A program made the position numbers and the translations under genes. Positions 1 to 10,958 of a stretch of DNA of 64,000 nucleotides are shown piece after piece (the first letter of the stretch is position 1; each line of letters starts with the position of its first letter). This stretch comes from Euborellia annulipes (Eukaryota > Arthropoda > Insecta > Dermaptera > Anisolabididae), in contig JAKCPI010005303.1 in the NCBI GenBank assembly GCA_023213315.1, positions 27,184 through 91,183 on the forward strand, given 5' to 3'. The notes beneath the pieces were generated by a model, which worked only from the letters and a program-made list of their open reading frames with translations, did not search any database and was not told where the DNA came from.

Positions 1-550
1 GACTTCCTTAACGAGTGACGTATCGCAAAACGAGGGAAACGAGGGAGAGGGTAAGTCCCGGATTGTGTGCATGTCATGGGGGGGGGGGGGGGCTGCTCTA
101 CTCTAACGAATGTTTCGCTTTACCAGTATGATTCTGGAACGAATTATGTTCGTTAAGTGATGTTCCACTGTATTTCTCATGCTTAGTTCTCTTTTTTTAA
201 ATTAATTAATAGGAATATCAAGTTAACTTTTAATTTTTATTTATCAATTTTGTGAAAAAATATTATTGGGGTTTAAAGTAATTGAAAGTTAGCTTTAAAA
301 TTATTTAATCACAGTAATTTAAACTCATTTGAATCATTAATGAAATTTTAATTAAAATTAATTAATTAGTAAATGAAAGGCAGTGAGAGAGAGAGAGATG
401 ATGCTCATACGACATACGATTAAAATTGATTTAGTTATTATAATTATATATTATTATATAATATTAAACTAATTTTTTATTGAAAATCAAAACGTTCTTT
501 AGAATTATTTAATTTAATTCAATTCAATTTTATGGATATAATAATATCAA
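1..550. other. AT-rich DNA, no gene seen
   Basis: No recognisable gene or element. It contains a run of 15 G at 78-92 and a short GAGA tract near 385-398. Both are simple sequence. Confidence 0.6.
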
Positions 551-705
551 CGGGGACTTGCTCGAGTAGCGAGTTAGGGTGTCGGCTTCTACAAAAAAAG
601 TTCTCTGTTCAAATCCTGGGCGTGCGGGATTTTTACAATAAATAAAAATATTTATTTAATGTAAAAAAATCCTCAAGCGGCACTGAATTGAAATAATGGT
701 TCTCA
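551..705 (+). mobile_element. SINE-B, tRNA-derived SINE copy
   Basis: The head looks like a tRNA: an A-box-like GAGTAGCGAGTTAGGG and a B-box-like GTTCAAATCCTGGG at about 607-620. An AT-rich body follows, then a tail ending CACTGAATTGAAATAATGG. Close relatives lie at 27590-27745 (+) and 37860-37960 (-). The tail end resembles the end of repeat family P (52608 and 58456), so the SINE may borrow a LINE 3' end. Pol III origin is inferred from the box motifs. Confidence 0.6.
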
Positions 706-1249
706 CCACAATAGCCCCCAGGCAACTACGAGGAGAGGGCTTTGTTGTCCCGTCCTGTGGAAGGGACGTAAAGAAGATTCCCTCTCAGTGAAGCATTCTT
801 CGAAAGGAGTAGGCTACACGCCGGTGCTGAGGGAGTTCTTCCTCAAACTAGGTCATCCTCTCTAGCATAGAAGAGATTGGATAAAAGGAGCCGGTTAGAA
901 CCAGAAATAAGGATTAGTTCACTAGGTAGAGACGAAAGCAGGAGGTGGAGTTAGAGAAAGGAAATAACGTAACTTCACTGGGTGCCGGTAGATGGCTACG
1001 GCCAGAGGCCGGTTGGGTTTGAGGTGTGTGACTGGGTGCACGAAAGCACCTCGGGCAAATAAACGGGGATCCCGATAGGAATTTCACATAATAATAATCT
1101 CAACCAAAAACATCGGAGATGCAAAAAAGGGCGCCTCGTATTATTTTTGCCCAGAGTCGAGAGAAAGATTAAAATTTTATAATCAATTTGGCTAAGTTAC
1201 AGTGACGGCGCGGGGAAAGCGAACAAATCTTCTAGTTCCGGCCCAGTCT
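706..1249. other. GC-richer block of unknown nature
   Basis: This stretch is clearly richer in GC than its surroundings and directly follows the SINE-B tail. It has no long open frame on either strand. It could be a LINE 3' untranslated remnant or an unrecognised repeat. No second copy was seen in the window. Confidence 0.3.
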
Positions 1250-1286
1250 CTGTCTATATATTAACATATATAGGTAAGAGAAAGTA
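1250..1286 (+). mobile_element. HPE 3' terminal hairpin fragment
   Basis: Only the terminal hairpin remains, with the diagnostic end GGTAAGAGAAAGTA. The region from 1287 to 1770 is AT-rich with nothing recognisable. Confidence 0.55.
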
Positions 1287-1770
1287 AAAATATTTTGGAA
1301 AAAATTGTTGACATCCGATACAATAATAATAATAAGGATTAAATTGCATTTGCCAAAATAGAATGATTGATAATTTCACTTATTTAAATCAAGGCAAGGA
1401 GCCATTTGATATTGAATAAAGACAGGCAGAGTAATTAATTACGTTCTCAAATATTTGCGTGTTTTGTTTACTCAGTTGAAATGGTTTACCTTCTTGTAAT
1501 AATTTTGTTATTTAAAAAAATGAGAATTGAATCAATAACTGCCTCTTTAAACTCTACATATGTGTATGTCTACATAAACTTAACCTATTATAATAAATGT
1601 AAATATTGAAATATAAGAGACCTAAACAAATATTTTTTTTTATTGAGTAAATTTACCTATTCTTCACTTTCACCGTAATTGCTTGAAACAGAATTTAATG
1701 AAAATATTGAAATTGCAAACAAAAATACTAGTATTATGATTTTTTTTTAGGCTAATATAAATTCAAAAAA

Positions 1771-1821
1771 TCTGGTATGACTGACGCACAGCACTTTCAC
1801 TTACCGAAAGTTGTGTGAAGT
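1771..1821 (+). mobile_element. HPE 5' hairpin remnant
   Basis: It begins TCTGGTATGACTGACGCACA like the HPE start, but the hairpin has collapsed (ACTTTCACTTACCGAAAGT) and the element stops as repeat H begins. Confidence 0.55.
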
Positions 1822-2232
1822 CAAAGATTTCAAGCCTCCCCTTAACAAAATCCCGGGACCCCACTATCTTTAATGATCCTAGAATAGCCAGAGTCAAATA
1901 ATTTGTGAATAATGAAAAAATTATCTTTATATTTATATATAAATAGGCCTATATATAAAGAAAATCGTGTAGTGAGTAATAAAATTAAAGGATGCTACAT
2001 GTGATAATTTCATTGTATTTTTTGTTAATCAAAGAAGATAAAGATTTTTTATCATAATTTTAAAGACGAGAATCATGAAAGTTTAATTTTTTTTAAAACA
2101 ATGAATTAATCACATGTAAAAAAGCAAAGATAGTGGGCGGTATATGAAAATAAACACTCTTTAAAATAATGATATTTAAGTAAATAAAAATTTCTATAAC
2201 TTTAGTAGATAGATAGATATATAGATAGATAC
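1822..2232 (-). repeat. Dispersed repeat H, copy 1
   Basis: About 400 bp that recurs in opposite orientation at 26640-27045. Shared landmarks are CATACCGCCCAC, ATTATCACATGTAGCATCC and TTTGACTCTGGC. The middle holds an imperfect inverted repeat resembling the core of the TA-flanked MITEs at 33164 and 34552. Copies differ by many substitutions and short indels. The (ATAG)n at the edge near 2211-2230 is also present beside copy 2. Confidence 0.65.
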
Positions 2233-2236
2233 TTTA

Positions 2237-2315
2237 ATACTGCGTTTTCCAAACTGGGAGGACTAATCTAAGGCGCGGTGCAAATATTAGTCACAGAAAT
2301 AAATTTTCCAAATGA
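2237..2315 (-). mobile_element. hAT-like MITE M, terminal fragment
   Basis: The segment from GCGTTTTCCAAACT to about 2310 matches the right end of the intact element at 27275-27545 in reverse. It is truncated. Confidence 0.45.
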
Positions 2316-2349
2316 TTGTTAGTTTTATAAATAAGAATAAATAAAAAAA

Positions 2350-3030
2350 TCTGGTGTGACTGGCGCACAGCACACAACTTTCTCTTACCTTCGGTAATCG
2401 AAAGTTGTGTTCTGTGCTTGTCACACCAGATTTTTTGTGTCGACATGTATTTAGTTTCCGACAGTAGGGTACAATTGAATTCAAGATGTAAAATTTATAA
2501 GTATGGGAAAATATTTATATTTTGTTTCCATGGCAACCATTTCTCCTATCTTTTCTATGGAGTACAAGAGTAAAGTGGTCTTCAGAAGATTTCAATCACA
2601 AAATGAGAATATACATTTTATAGAGAATCTAAAAAATAATTGATTTTTGAATTTTAAAAAAAAAATCGTTGGAGCAAATTTTGAGAAAATCGAAAAAACT
2701 GAAAAAGTGCATCAGTAAAGTGCTAGTACTTTTTGGTCGATTTTGTTCAAAAGCTTCGTGTCACGTCCCATGGAAGTGCCTAACTTAAATATAAAATTTC
2801 AACTTCCTAGCTCTTTTGTTCTTGAGATATTTTGTTCACAGACACACACACACACACACAGACAGACAGACAGACAGACAGACAGACCATGTCGCGAAAA
2901 CCACTTTTTTGGATTCAGGGGACCTCAAAACGTGTATATCCATCAAAATCTCGACATGGAATTTTTGACATGAAACCAATACTTTCTCTCTCTATATATA
3001 TTAACATATATATAGAGGTAAGAGAAAGTA
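2350..3030 (+). mobile_element. HPE, full-length copy
   Basis: A complete 681-bp copy. The 5' palindrome runs from TCTGGTGTGACTGG to CACACCAGA and contains ACTTTCTCTTACC. An X-box-like CCATGGCAACC follows, then the palindrome-rich AGTACT segment, (CA)n(GACA)n near 2840-2887, and the conserved block around GGATTCAGGGGACC. The copy ends in the terminal hairpin closing with GGTAAGAGAAAGTA. It has no protein-coding capacity; open frames across the CA tract translate as His-Thr runs. Confidence 0.85.
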
Positions 3031-3298
3031 AAAATATTTTTATATATATTGATATTTTTTAAAAGTATGGAAACCACTGCTTTAATAAATGAAAAAAAAA
3101 ATAAAAATAAACCAGTTCATTCATTATTCGATAAATGGGATGAACAACAAGTATTGGAAGTTCTTATTTATTTGATGACTCCAGTAATATTAATAGAAGA
3201 TATACTAAATAACCTTGACAAATATATATATATATATATATACAAATTATCTATAACACCGGTTCATAATGAGATTATTATAGCAGACCATGTACCAA
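3031..3298. other. Unassigned DNA with (TA)n
   Basis: It contains a (TA)n tract near 3221-3242 and a weak open frame reaching 3369 (106 codons if started at 3049) with no recognisable domain. The frame crosses the (TA)n tract and continues into repeat L, so coding is unlikely. Confidence 0.4.
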
Positions 3299-4040
3299 GC
3301 AAAATAGGGATGAAACAATTTCCTAAGAGATTTTATCTTAATTATTTACTAACTAGAATAAATACCTAATCAAAAATTAACAGAAAAACCTTCAATTTTA
3401 TGCTGAATCAGATACACTTAGATTTTAGCAGCTGATTTCATGAAAATGAAAATAAAAATGACACAAAACACTTGTAAATTTGTTTAATTAACTCGAGGTT
3501 GAGATGTTTTATAATCGAATTATTTTAAGAATAAATATAAAAAAGCAAAGAATATATAAAAAAAAATAATTTTCTTTTAATAGGTTACTAACCTCAATTG
3601 TGATTTTTTTCACCACATTTAACATTAAAATTTGATTATTATATTTATTATAAACGTAAAAAAAGTGAAAATAATTAAATATTTTTCAAGGAATTAAATA
3701 AATTCTACCTTTAAAAGTTGAAGTGGGGCAGGCCCAGGTCGTCAAATGCAGGAAAATCACTTTGAATTCACAACACACATAAAAATAAAACTATAACAAA
3801 TGATTATATAACTAAATGAATAACACCAATAAATAAATACTATTAAAATATTAACGAAAAGTTAAAAAGAACACGGAACCGAGTGACAAATAAAAAAGCG
3901 GGATCGTACCGGCCTCGAACTGGCCCCAACTGGTTAGTTCGATGAGAGCACCACACACCAGCGCACACACACAATACGCACACACACACACACACATGGC
4001 CTCTCTCTCACTCACACATACATTCACCATGAATAATAAA
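3299..4040 (-). repeat. Dispersed repeat L, copy 1
   Basis: About 740 bp repeated in inverted orientation at 25005-25797. Landmarks are CCTAAGAGAT, AGCAGCTGATTTCATGAA, AGGCCCAGGTCGTC and the CpG-rich CCGGCCTCGAACTGGCCCC. The latter contains AGTTCGAGGCC on the other strand and looks like a tRNA B box. A (CA)n tract sits near one end. It could be a long SINE-like or LINE-tail composite. Confidence 0.65.
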
Positions 4041-4270
4041 GTAATTAAACTTACTATTTACTTAAAATTTCACTCACTCTCAGTCCATAATAACACACTG
4101 TTTCTAATAATTTGGTCATTGAGTTTATTGCATTATTAATAATTTCTTCGACCAAAATGACGAAGAGGAATAGATAAATTGGACAATTGCTTGGTCCCGT
4201 TGATGGGTCCTATATGCGACCTAAACGGTTGGCCCTGGACACTTGTAGCATTTAAATAAAAATTGAAAAT
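4041..4270. other. Unassigned AT-rich DNA
   Basis: Nothing recognised between repeat L and repeat D. Confidence 0.5.
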
Positions 4271-4480
4271 TAGAATTTACCGCAGCGCGGTAAAATAAAA
4301 TGATAGGAAAATAAATGGTGAAATCTTTAGCTGAAAACCCATTCTTTCTAACCGTATATTCACCATAATTGTACCCCTCTTAAGACAGAGGAATCTATTC
4401 AAGCTTCGCTAAACTTTTTTCTTGCTTGCCCTCCTAACAGGCCACTATAGGACATGATTTGTAAGACGTTGTCACGTCAG
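4271..4480 (+). repeat. Dispersed repeat D, copy 1
   Basis: A block of about 210 bp starting near TTTACCGCAGCGCGGTAAA (itself palindromic) and ending GACGTTGTCACGTCA. A second copy is at 17660-17872 in the same orientation. Landmarks are CTTAAGACAGAGGA and CACTATAGGACATGA. No coding. Confidence 0.65.
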
Positions 4481-4818
4481 GTGTGTCAACTTACCCCCTC
4501 TTTAGCCAACTAGCCCCCATATTCTTATTTTGCTCTCAAATGTATTTGAAGCACACTTTATCTTGTACTTCATAGTAATGTTTGCCATGGTAAAAAAATA
4601 TTTTCCTACGTTTATAAATTTCACACCATTTTTTAATTACATCTCCAGTCAGTTGGCCTACGAAATTACAGATATAAACGTTTCAACTCGGCCCAATAGC
4701 AGTTAAATTATCTTTTTTTTTTTTTTTTTAATAAAATATTTTACATTCCAGCTCGTTATTGTTTATACTATTGTAAAAAAAAAAAATTTTTTTTAAATAA
4801 TTGATAAAATTAAAAAAA
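4481..4818. other. Unassigned DNA
   Basis: No gene or repeated element recognised. It contains T-runs and A-runs directly before the HPE copy at 4819. Confidence 0.5.
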
Positions 4819-5495
4819 TCTGGTGTGACTGGCGCACAGCACATAACTTTCTCTTACCTTCGGTAATCGAAAGTTGTGTACTGTGCTTGTCACACCAGAT
4901 TTTTTGTGTCGACATATATTTAGTTCCCGACAGTACGGAACATTTGAATTCAGATGTAAAATTTATAAGTATGGGAAAATATTTATATTTTGTTACCATG
5001 GCAACCATTTCTCCTATCTTCCCTATGAAATACAAGAGTAAAGTGGTCTTCAGAAGATTTCAATCGCAAAATGAGAATATACATTTTAAAGAGCATCTAA
5101 AAAATAATTGATTTTTGAATTTTAAAAAAAATCGTTGGAGCAAATTTTGAGAAAATCGAAAAAAACTGAAAAAGTACATCAGTAAAGTACTAGTAATCTT
5201 TTGGCCGATTTTGATTAAAAGCTTATTTTTCCGGTCCCGGGGGGTGTTTAAGTTAAATATAGAATTTCAACCTCGTAGCTCAATTCCTTCATGCTTAAAA
5301 TTGAACACAGACACACACACCCACCCACCCACCCACCCCACACACAGACAGACCATGTCGCGAAAACCACTTTTTTGGATTCAGGGGACCTCAAAACGTG
5401 AAGATCCATCAAAATCTCGACATCGAATTTTTGACATGAATCCAATACTTTCTCTCTATATATATATTACATATATACATAGGTAAGAGAAAGTA
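4819..5495 (+). mobile_element. HPE, full-length copy
   Basis: A complete 677-bp copy with 5' hairpin, X-box-like GTTACCATGGCAAC at 4992-5005, CA/CCCA tract near 5309-5346, and a terminal hairpin ending AGGTAAGAGAAAGTA. It is almost identical to the copy at 57114-57793, which suggests a recently active subfamily. Confidence 0.87.
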
Positions 5496-5876
5496 ATATA
5501 CACCGTATATATAAATTAAACAAGGCAGAGAGAGAGAGAGAGATATATTTATTATACAAAGAGTAATTTTTCCCATTTTATATTCTTTGCTCTAAAAAAC
5601 TTTTGCAGTAAAACTTTAGGATAAACAATGTATTTTTGTTTTTGACATTTACGATTACTTTTCCACATCATCTTTTAAAAAAGCAATTTACCTGGGTTAT
5701 AAAAAATACGGAATTTTTTTTTTTTTTCTCTTCTCCCCTTAGGGGAGTTTGAAGAATATAAAACAAATATCTGTTTATAAATTTAAATAAATTTGTCCTT
5801 GACGTTTTCTTTTTTTGTATTTGTTTTTGTTTATTAAGCATGGGTGAAACTTCAATAATTATTTTCTGGATTTGAC
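5496..5876. other. Unassigned DNA
   Basis: It holds a (GA)n tract near 5527-5543 and T-runs. No gene is seen. Confidence 0.5.
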
Positions 5877-6029
5877 TATGGGCGTAACTAGGGGTGCCGG
5901 GGGAGGCCTGGGGGGGCCCAGAAAGCTCCTTGCCCCAAGAAAAATTGAGGAAATAGGGGCTTCCCAGGCCCACCGGAGGATAGCTGGTCCCATGGGCCTT
6001 CCCCAGCCAAATTCTCTAGTTACCCTCTG
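5877..6029 (+). mobile_element. hAT-like MITE E, copy 1
   Basis: It starts TATGGGCGTAACTAGG and ends TCTCTAGTTACC, the terminal inverted repeat of the family whose intact copy is at 45519-45687. Internal landmarks are GCCCCAAGAAAAATTGAG and GGAGGATAGCTGGTCCCA. The right terminus is diverged. Confidence 0.65.
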
Positions 6030-6071
6030 GTGGTCTTCAAACAATTTTGAAAGAAAATGAGAACAGCATCA

Positions 6072-6390
6072 AAATATGGGGAATGACTTCCCCGAGACTT
6101 TCTCGTATATTCTTTTGGAATTACGTCTGGGTGTGTGTGTAAACACGATTGCTTAAAAACCAAAGCAGCTAGAACGATGAAATTTGGTATATGCTCCTTA
6201 CACTAAAATTGTAGATTTCTACCAACTTTTGGAGTAAATACGTCACTTGGAAGTAATACTTTACTTAAAAAGTTTTTTCGAAAATTTCGAAATTTTCAAT
6301 TTTTTTGTTATATTATGATAAAATACTCTATTTTAAAAGTTTTATTCTTTGATATTTTTTCGAAAACTGAACAGTTTTTGAAATAATCAA
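6072..6390 (-). mobile_element. HPE-B, inverted half of a palindrome
   Basis: The reverse complement of the HPE-B body. It reads from ACTTTCTCGTATATTC (3' end, reversed) through TTTTAAGCAATCGTG on the opposite strand to the centre near 6388. With the forward copy 6391-6778 it makes one of the largest inverted repeats in the window, with arms of about 250 bp. It extends past the 3' hairpin into CTCGGGGAAGTCATTC, as does the copy at 42739-43058. Confidence 0.7.
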
Positions 6391-6778
6391 AGAAGAAATA
6401 GAAAACTATTCAGTTTTCGAAAAAATATCAAAAAGAATAAAAACTTTTTAAAATAGAGTATTTTATCATAATATAACAAAAAAATTGAAAATTTCAAAAT
6501 TTGTGAAAAAACTTTTAAGTAAAGTACTACTTCCAAGTGACGTATTTACTCCAAAAGTTGATAGAAATCTACAATTTTAGTGTAAGGAGCATATACCAAA
6601 TTTCATCCATCTAGCTGCTTTGGTTTTTAAGCAATCGTGTTCTCACACACACACACACACAGACATAATGCCAAAAATGGTATTTTTGGACTCAGGGAGG
6701 TCTAAAACGTGGAGAAACATCAAAATCTCGAAGTCGAATTTTTTTACGATTACATAACTTTCTCTATACGAGAAAGTA
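6391..6778 (+). mobile_element. HPE-B, forward copy
   Basis: The body contains GTGACGTATTTACTCC and AAATTTCATCCATCTAGC, then (CA)n near 6642-6659. A block homologous to the HPE 3' third follows: TTTTTGGACTCAGGGAGG and ACATCAAAATCTCGAAGTCG. The copy ends in a short hairpin, ACTTTCTCTATACGAGAAAGTA. The 5' portion is unrelated to HPE, so HPE and HPE-B share a 3' module only. Confidence 0.75.
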
Positions 6779-6780
6779 AA

Positions 6781-7634
6781 AATAATTGATTTTTGAATTT
6801 TAAGAGAAAGTAAAAAATTAATATGTCAAAATAAATTTGGAAAATCGATTTTTAATCATTTTCAGAAGGTTTTGAGACTAAAATTTGATTGTTTTTGCTT
6901 GAATATTTTATATACTAAGTTATTCAATCAATATCAAGGCCTAAATGTGTTTATTTAATTAAAAAACAATAAATTAGGATAATTATGAAAGAGGCATTTA
7001 AAATTTGAAGATGTAAAAGGCAATAAATAAACCCCCATTTTATGTGGTCGTAGTTAAATAAAAAAATGTCTATAGCTTTATAATTGATTGAAAAGACCAG
7101 TTTTGCATTTTTCCACAAATCCAACGAAAAATAAGAGAGATAGAGAGATTTTTTGAAAAGCGAATGTGCGCGAGAAGAAAAGCCTAGACGAGAGTGAAGC
7201 GAGGCTCCCTGGCTGCACTCTGGGCGCAGATCGAATTAGAAAAAACAAATCGATGCTCTCCCAGCATTTGAAATTATTGCCTAATTGATTGATTTCATCT
7301 TTTTATGCTTTTATAAAATTTTATTCGAAACTTTATTTAACTATAAGAATAAAAGACTGCATATTTATCTATAAAAACATTCAATCCTTTGAGAAAAAAT
7401 AAAATTTCAAAATATTTTTGTCTTCAATCAAAGAGATGCTTATTTCTCATAAATATATTAAATAATAAAATCCATCCCTTTAGACCTTTAGTTCAGTGCT
7501 TGTTAAACTTTTTGAGTCGCAGCTCCGTTGGGAACCAAATAAATATCTCACGGCCCCCCTATTTTTTTTTTTTTTTTTTTTTACAATCTCTTGCCTATGT
7601 GTGTTCAATTTTAAGCATGAAGGAATTGGGCTAG
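6781..7634 (+). repeat. Segment of an 0.85-kb inverted duplication, copy 1
   Basis: Nearly identical to the reverse complement of 20952-21796, with a few percent difference by eye. It includes a hAT-like terminus (CAGTGCTTGTTAAAC and GAGTCGC at 7494-7530), an otherwise unique sequence, and the TGGCTGCACTCTGGGCGC block. HPE pieces lie at both edges, so it may have moved as HPE cargo or be a segmental duplication. No coding frame of note. Confidence 0.75.
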
Positions 7635-7850
7635 GAGGGTGAAATTTTATATTTAAGTTAGACACCCTCCTGAGGCGTGGAAATAAGCTTTTAATCAAAA
7701 TCAGCCAAAAAGTACTAGTACTTTACTGATGTAGTTTTTCAGTTTTTTTCGATTTTCTCAAAATTCGCTCTGACAATTTTTTTTTTAATTAATAAAAAAG
7801 AAATCAATTATTTTTTAGATACCCTTTTAAAAAGTACATCAGTAATATTT
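7590..7850 (-). mobile_element. HPE, internal fragment
   Basis: Reverse-strand HPE with CATGCTTAAAATTGAACACAC, AAAAGCTTATTT and AAAGTACTAGTACTTTTTGG. Both hairpin ends are missing; the 3' end is deleted to ATAGGCAAGAGA-TGTAAAA. Confidence 0.7.
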
Positions 7851-8662
7851 TGTGAAAATTGTTTGAAGTACTCAAATCAATTCATCTAAATTAAATTTTA
7901 CACTTTGATATTTAACTACCCTACAAAACAACGAAATTTTAATAAATATAACACCTGTGATCTTGAAGAATTGAAAGATTTTACATCTAACTAAATATAT
8001 AACTATCATTTATTTGGCAATATTCTCTGACTGCTTAATTAATTATTTTTTTCTCGTTCAATTTTTATAATTCTTACAAATGTCCAAAAAAAAAAAATTA
8101 ACTTAAAAGCTATTAAATTATTATTTTTAAAAAGAAAGAATTATTCTTAGAAAAGGGGGGGAAGGGGGTGAGGCGGCTGGCGGCTTTTTCTCCTCAACAA
8201 CAATCCGAGCAGAGGGGCGGGGGAGCCTGCAACTCGCCACCCTCCCCTCCTTTGGCCAATTTAAGAGCTCCGAATAAATAACATGGGAAATGAATAAAAT
8301 CTTGATAAATCAAATGTCTATAACTCGGAAACGGCGCATCCAATTCGCATCGGATTTTTTGTAATGAGTTTAGAATTTCCTAGAGAATATTCACATGGAA
8401 CTAAAATTGAATAATTAAGAATATATTTTTTTCTTTAATCTAACCAACCGTTCAACCAATCAAATGATAGTAAAAAGGATCATCGTTCTATATTCTCTGA
8501 AATTTTCCCTTTTATCTGTATATAAAATTTTCAGTTTTTTTTTTTATTTCTCTTTATTAGCAATCTCCGCACTCCCAATTTTTATTAAATAAACGAATAT
8601 TATATAAATTTTAAATAAATACCTTAGGGGTTGTCCACATATTACGTAACGCGTTAGGGGGA
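7851..8662. other. Unassigned DNA with a GC-rich patch
   Basis: Mostly AT-rich. The patch at 8160-8270 is GC-rich, and the following TCTATAACTCGGAAACGG resembles sequence near 20470-20560, so a very old repeat may be present. No gene is seen. Confidence 0.4.
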
Positions 8663-8665
8663 GGG

Positions 8666-8825
8666 AGAGGCTTGGGCGTAACTAGGGGGGTGCCGGGGGG
8701 CATGCCCTCCTAGAAAGCTCTCTGCCCCAAGAAAAATTGAGAAAATATGGGGCTTTCCAGGCCCTCCTGAGGATAGCTGATCCCATGCCCCCCCCCCCCC
8801 AGCCAAATTCTCTAGTTACGCCCAT
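8666..8825 (+). mobile_element. hAT-like MITE E, copy 2
   Basis: It starts TGGGCGTAACTAGGGGGG and ends CTCTAGTTACGCCCA, with the E body (GCCCCAAGAAAAATTGAG) in between. No clear target duplication remains. Confidence 0.75.
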
Positions 8826-8898
8826 CGACACTAGAAAACAAAATATTAAAATTTCCTACCTGATATGAAGATCACTAAAAATAGAGATGTGACTTTCG

Positions 8899-8932
8899 CT
8901 TACCTGAAACAAAAGAGAAAAAAAAGAAATTA
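8899..8932 (-). other. Candidate recursive (zero-length exon) splice site
   Basis: On the minus strand this reads as a branch-point-like ACTAAT, a long pyrimidine tract, then TTTCAG directly joined to GTAAGCG. This is the layout of ratcheting splice sites in long arthropod introns: 3' site abutting 5' site, junction between 8904 and 8903. A 23-bp core recurs at 48136-48158 in the same orientation. That supports either two sites in one long minus-strand intron or a shared ancient repeat. No exon was found to anchor it. Confidence 0.35.
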
Positions 8933-9099
8933 GTAAAATCCAATCAATATAGTCATTTGAGTTATAGAGAGAGATTTATTTCCGCTCTGGCTAGGTGAGA
9001 TCATATGATCTCTTTGAGCATACCTAATAAAATTACAGATCATTTTTAAAAGAGACAGAGAGCAGTTTGAACTCTTTGAAGTCAGAAAAAGACAAAAAT

Positions 9100-9565
9100 A
9101 TCTTTTTCTTCGTTGATTATTTCAAAAACTATTCAGTTTTCGAAAAAATGTCAAAGAATAAAACCTTTTTAAAATGGGTAATTTATCATATGTCAAAAAA
9201 AAAAATTGAAAATTTTAAAATTTTTGAAAAAACTTTTTAAGTATAGTATACCTACTACTTCCAGGTGAAGTATTTACTCCAAAAGTTGATAGAAATCTAC
9301 AATTTTAGTGCAAAGAGTATATACCAAATTTCATCGATCTGGCTGCTTTCGTTTTTAAGCAATCGTGTTCCCACACACACACACACACACACACACGGAC
9401 ATACAGACATAATGCCCAAAATGGTATTTTTGGCCTCAGGGAGGTTAAAACGTGGAGAAACATCAAAATCTCGAAGTCGAATTTTTTGACGATTACATTA
9501 CTTAATAATAATAATAAATAATAATAAGCAATAATATTGCTCTTTATATTCTATACGAGAAAGTA
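9100..9565 (+). mobile_element. HPE-B, copy with (AAT)n in its terminal hairpin
   Basis: Body and 3' block match 6391-6778. The (CA)n tract at 9374-9396 is longer. An (AAT)n microsatellite of about 40 bp sits inside the loop of the terminal hairpin, before CTATACGAGAAAGTA. Confidence 0.7.
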
Positions 9566-9589
9566 AAAAGAGAAAGTAATAATAATTCA

Positions 9590-9905
9590 TTCGTTTATTG
9601 CTGACGTTTCGGTCCCAATTAGTATAACCATCACCAGAGCTAATGACACAAAAGAACAACAAATTACAAAGTGTAAGTTAGAGAGGCGAATTGCTGAATC
9701 GATATGTAGAAGGTAAAAATATAAAACACAGCAGCTGTTTTTTATTTTCTTTATCGTATTCAACCCACAGAAACGTTTCGGTTGTCACTGCTATCACCTT
9801 CATGAATAGTGTATCGATAAAAGAAAGCCCTCTGATGTTTTTTTGACTGAAAACGACCGAAACGTCGATGTGAATTGAATAAAATAAAGAAAATAAAAAG
9901 TACGC
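9590..9905. mobile_element. Penelope-like terminal region fragments
   Basis: Three copies of the CGAAACGT core are present: 9603-9637 (-), 9771-9803 (-) and 9832-9866 (+). Each is preceded by a degenerate CUGANGA-like box. Such motifs are the hammerhead-like part of Penelope-like element terminal repeats. No reverse transcriptase or GIY-YIG frame is present. Confidence 0.45.
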
Positions 9906-10945
9906 TGCCTTTATTTTATTCTACTAAATTAAAAAGAATATTTAGCCTAACATAAGGGGCTGTAGCTATTAAAAATAAATTTAAACTTCAATCAGTCCCG
10001 CATAAATTCCATCTTATTTCACTATTTAAAAATATTTTTTATAAACAAAAATAATTTTTAACAAACGCCACCACCATATTTTATAATCCGATAGAAAGAA
10101 TTTATTAAAATATTTTTCAAAAAGAAACAAATATAAATAATAGAGAATAAGCTAGGCGACAAACATCAAGTGTTCATAAATATTTGGTGTAGTGCTATTG
10201 GCAATCCTGATCACGATCCGTGTGGTCGAGCAAATGTCAAGCCTCTTGAACTATTTACACGATTGCAGGCAAGCAAGCAAGCAGGGAGGCAGGCAAGCAG
10301 GCACTAAAGGAAAATAGAGAAGGAGGCAGGCGCTCATTTATCTTGCAGCCTCTCTGGACCAAACTGCCGGCTGCTTCCCTCAGGAACAGGAACCCACAAC
10401 ATTTATTTCAACCAACCGCATCTACATAGAAAATCTTACAAAATAAACATTTTTTTTTTTTTTATTTCTCCTTATTTAATAAAATATCTTTACGAGTATA
10501 AATGCATAGAGACTTTTAAGGTTGTTCGGATAGTACCCCGTAAGTCAAAATAGAATCTAAAATTTTTCGTAACCTATTATAGTTTATAATTGTATTAAGT
10601 TAATAATTTAATTGCCAAAAATAATAAATGAATGAGTGACTTTTGACTTGAGCAGTTTTTCACGTAATATAGATCTGGCAACATTGCATTCATCAGCTAT
10701 CTATTTTAAATCTTAAAAGCCTTCAATTTTATTTTATTTAATATATTACAATGATTAATGCAAATCAGTTTAAACACAATGGACGATTTGCAAGAAAAAA
10801 TATCGTAAAATGGAAAAAAAAATGTAACTGACAACGAGAAAAGAGTATTATTTTATGCGGCGTTGCCAGGGTGGTCTGAGTCTTGAGTCTTCCTTATTTT
10901 TAAATATTGGCGACTGTCATTTTGGGAAATTTTTTGACTTTCTTG
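9906..10945. other. Unassigned DNA
   Basis: No gene is seen. It includes a short AAGC/AGGC-type tandem stretch near 10266-10303 and T-runs. Confidence 0.45.
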
Positions 10946-10958
10946 TTAAAATATCTTT

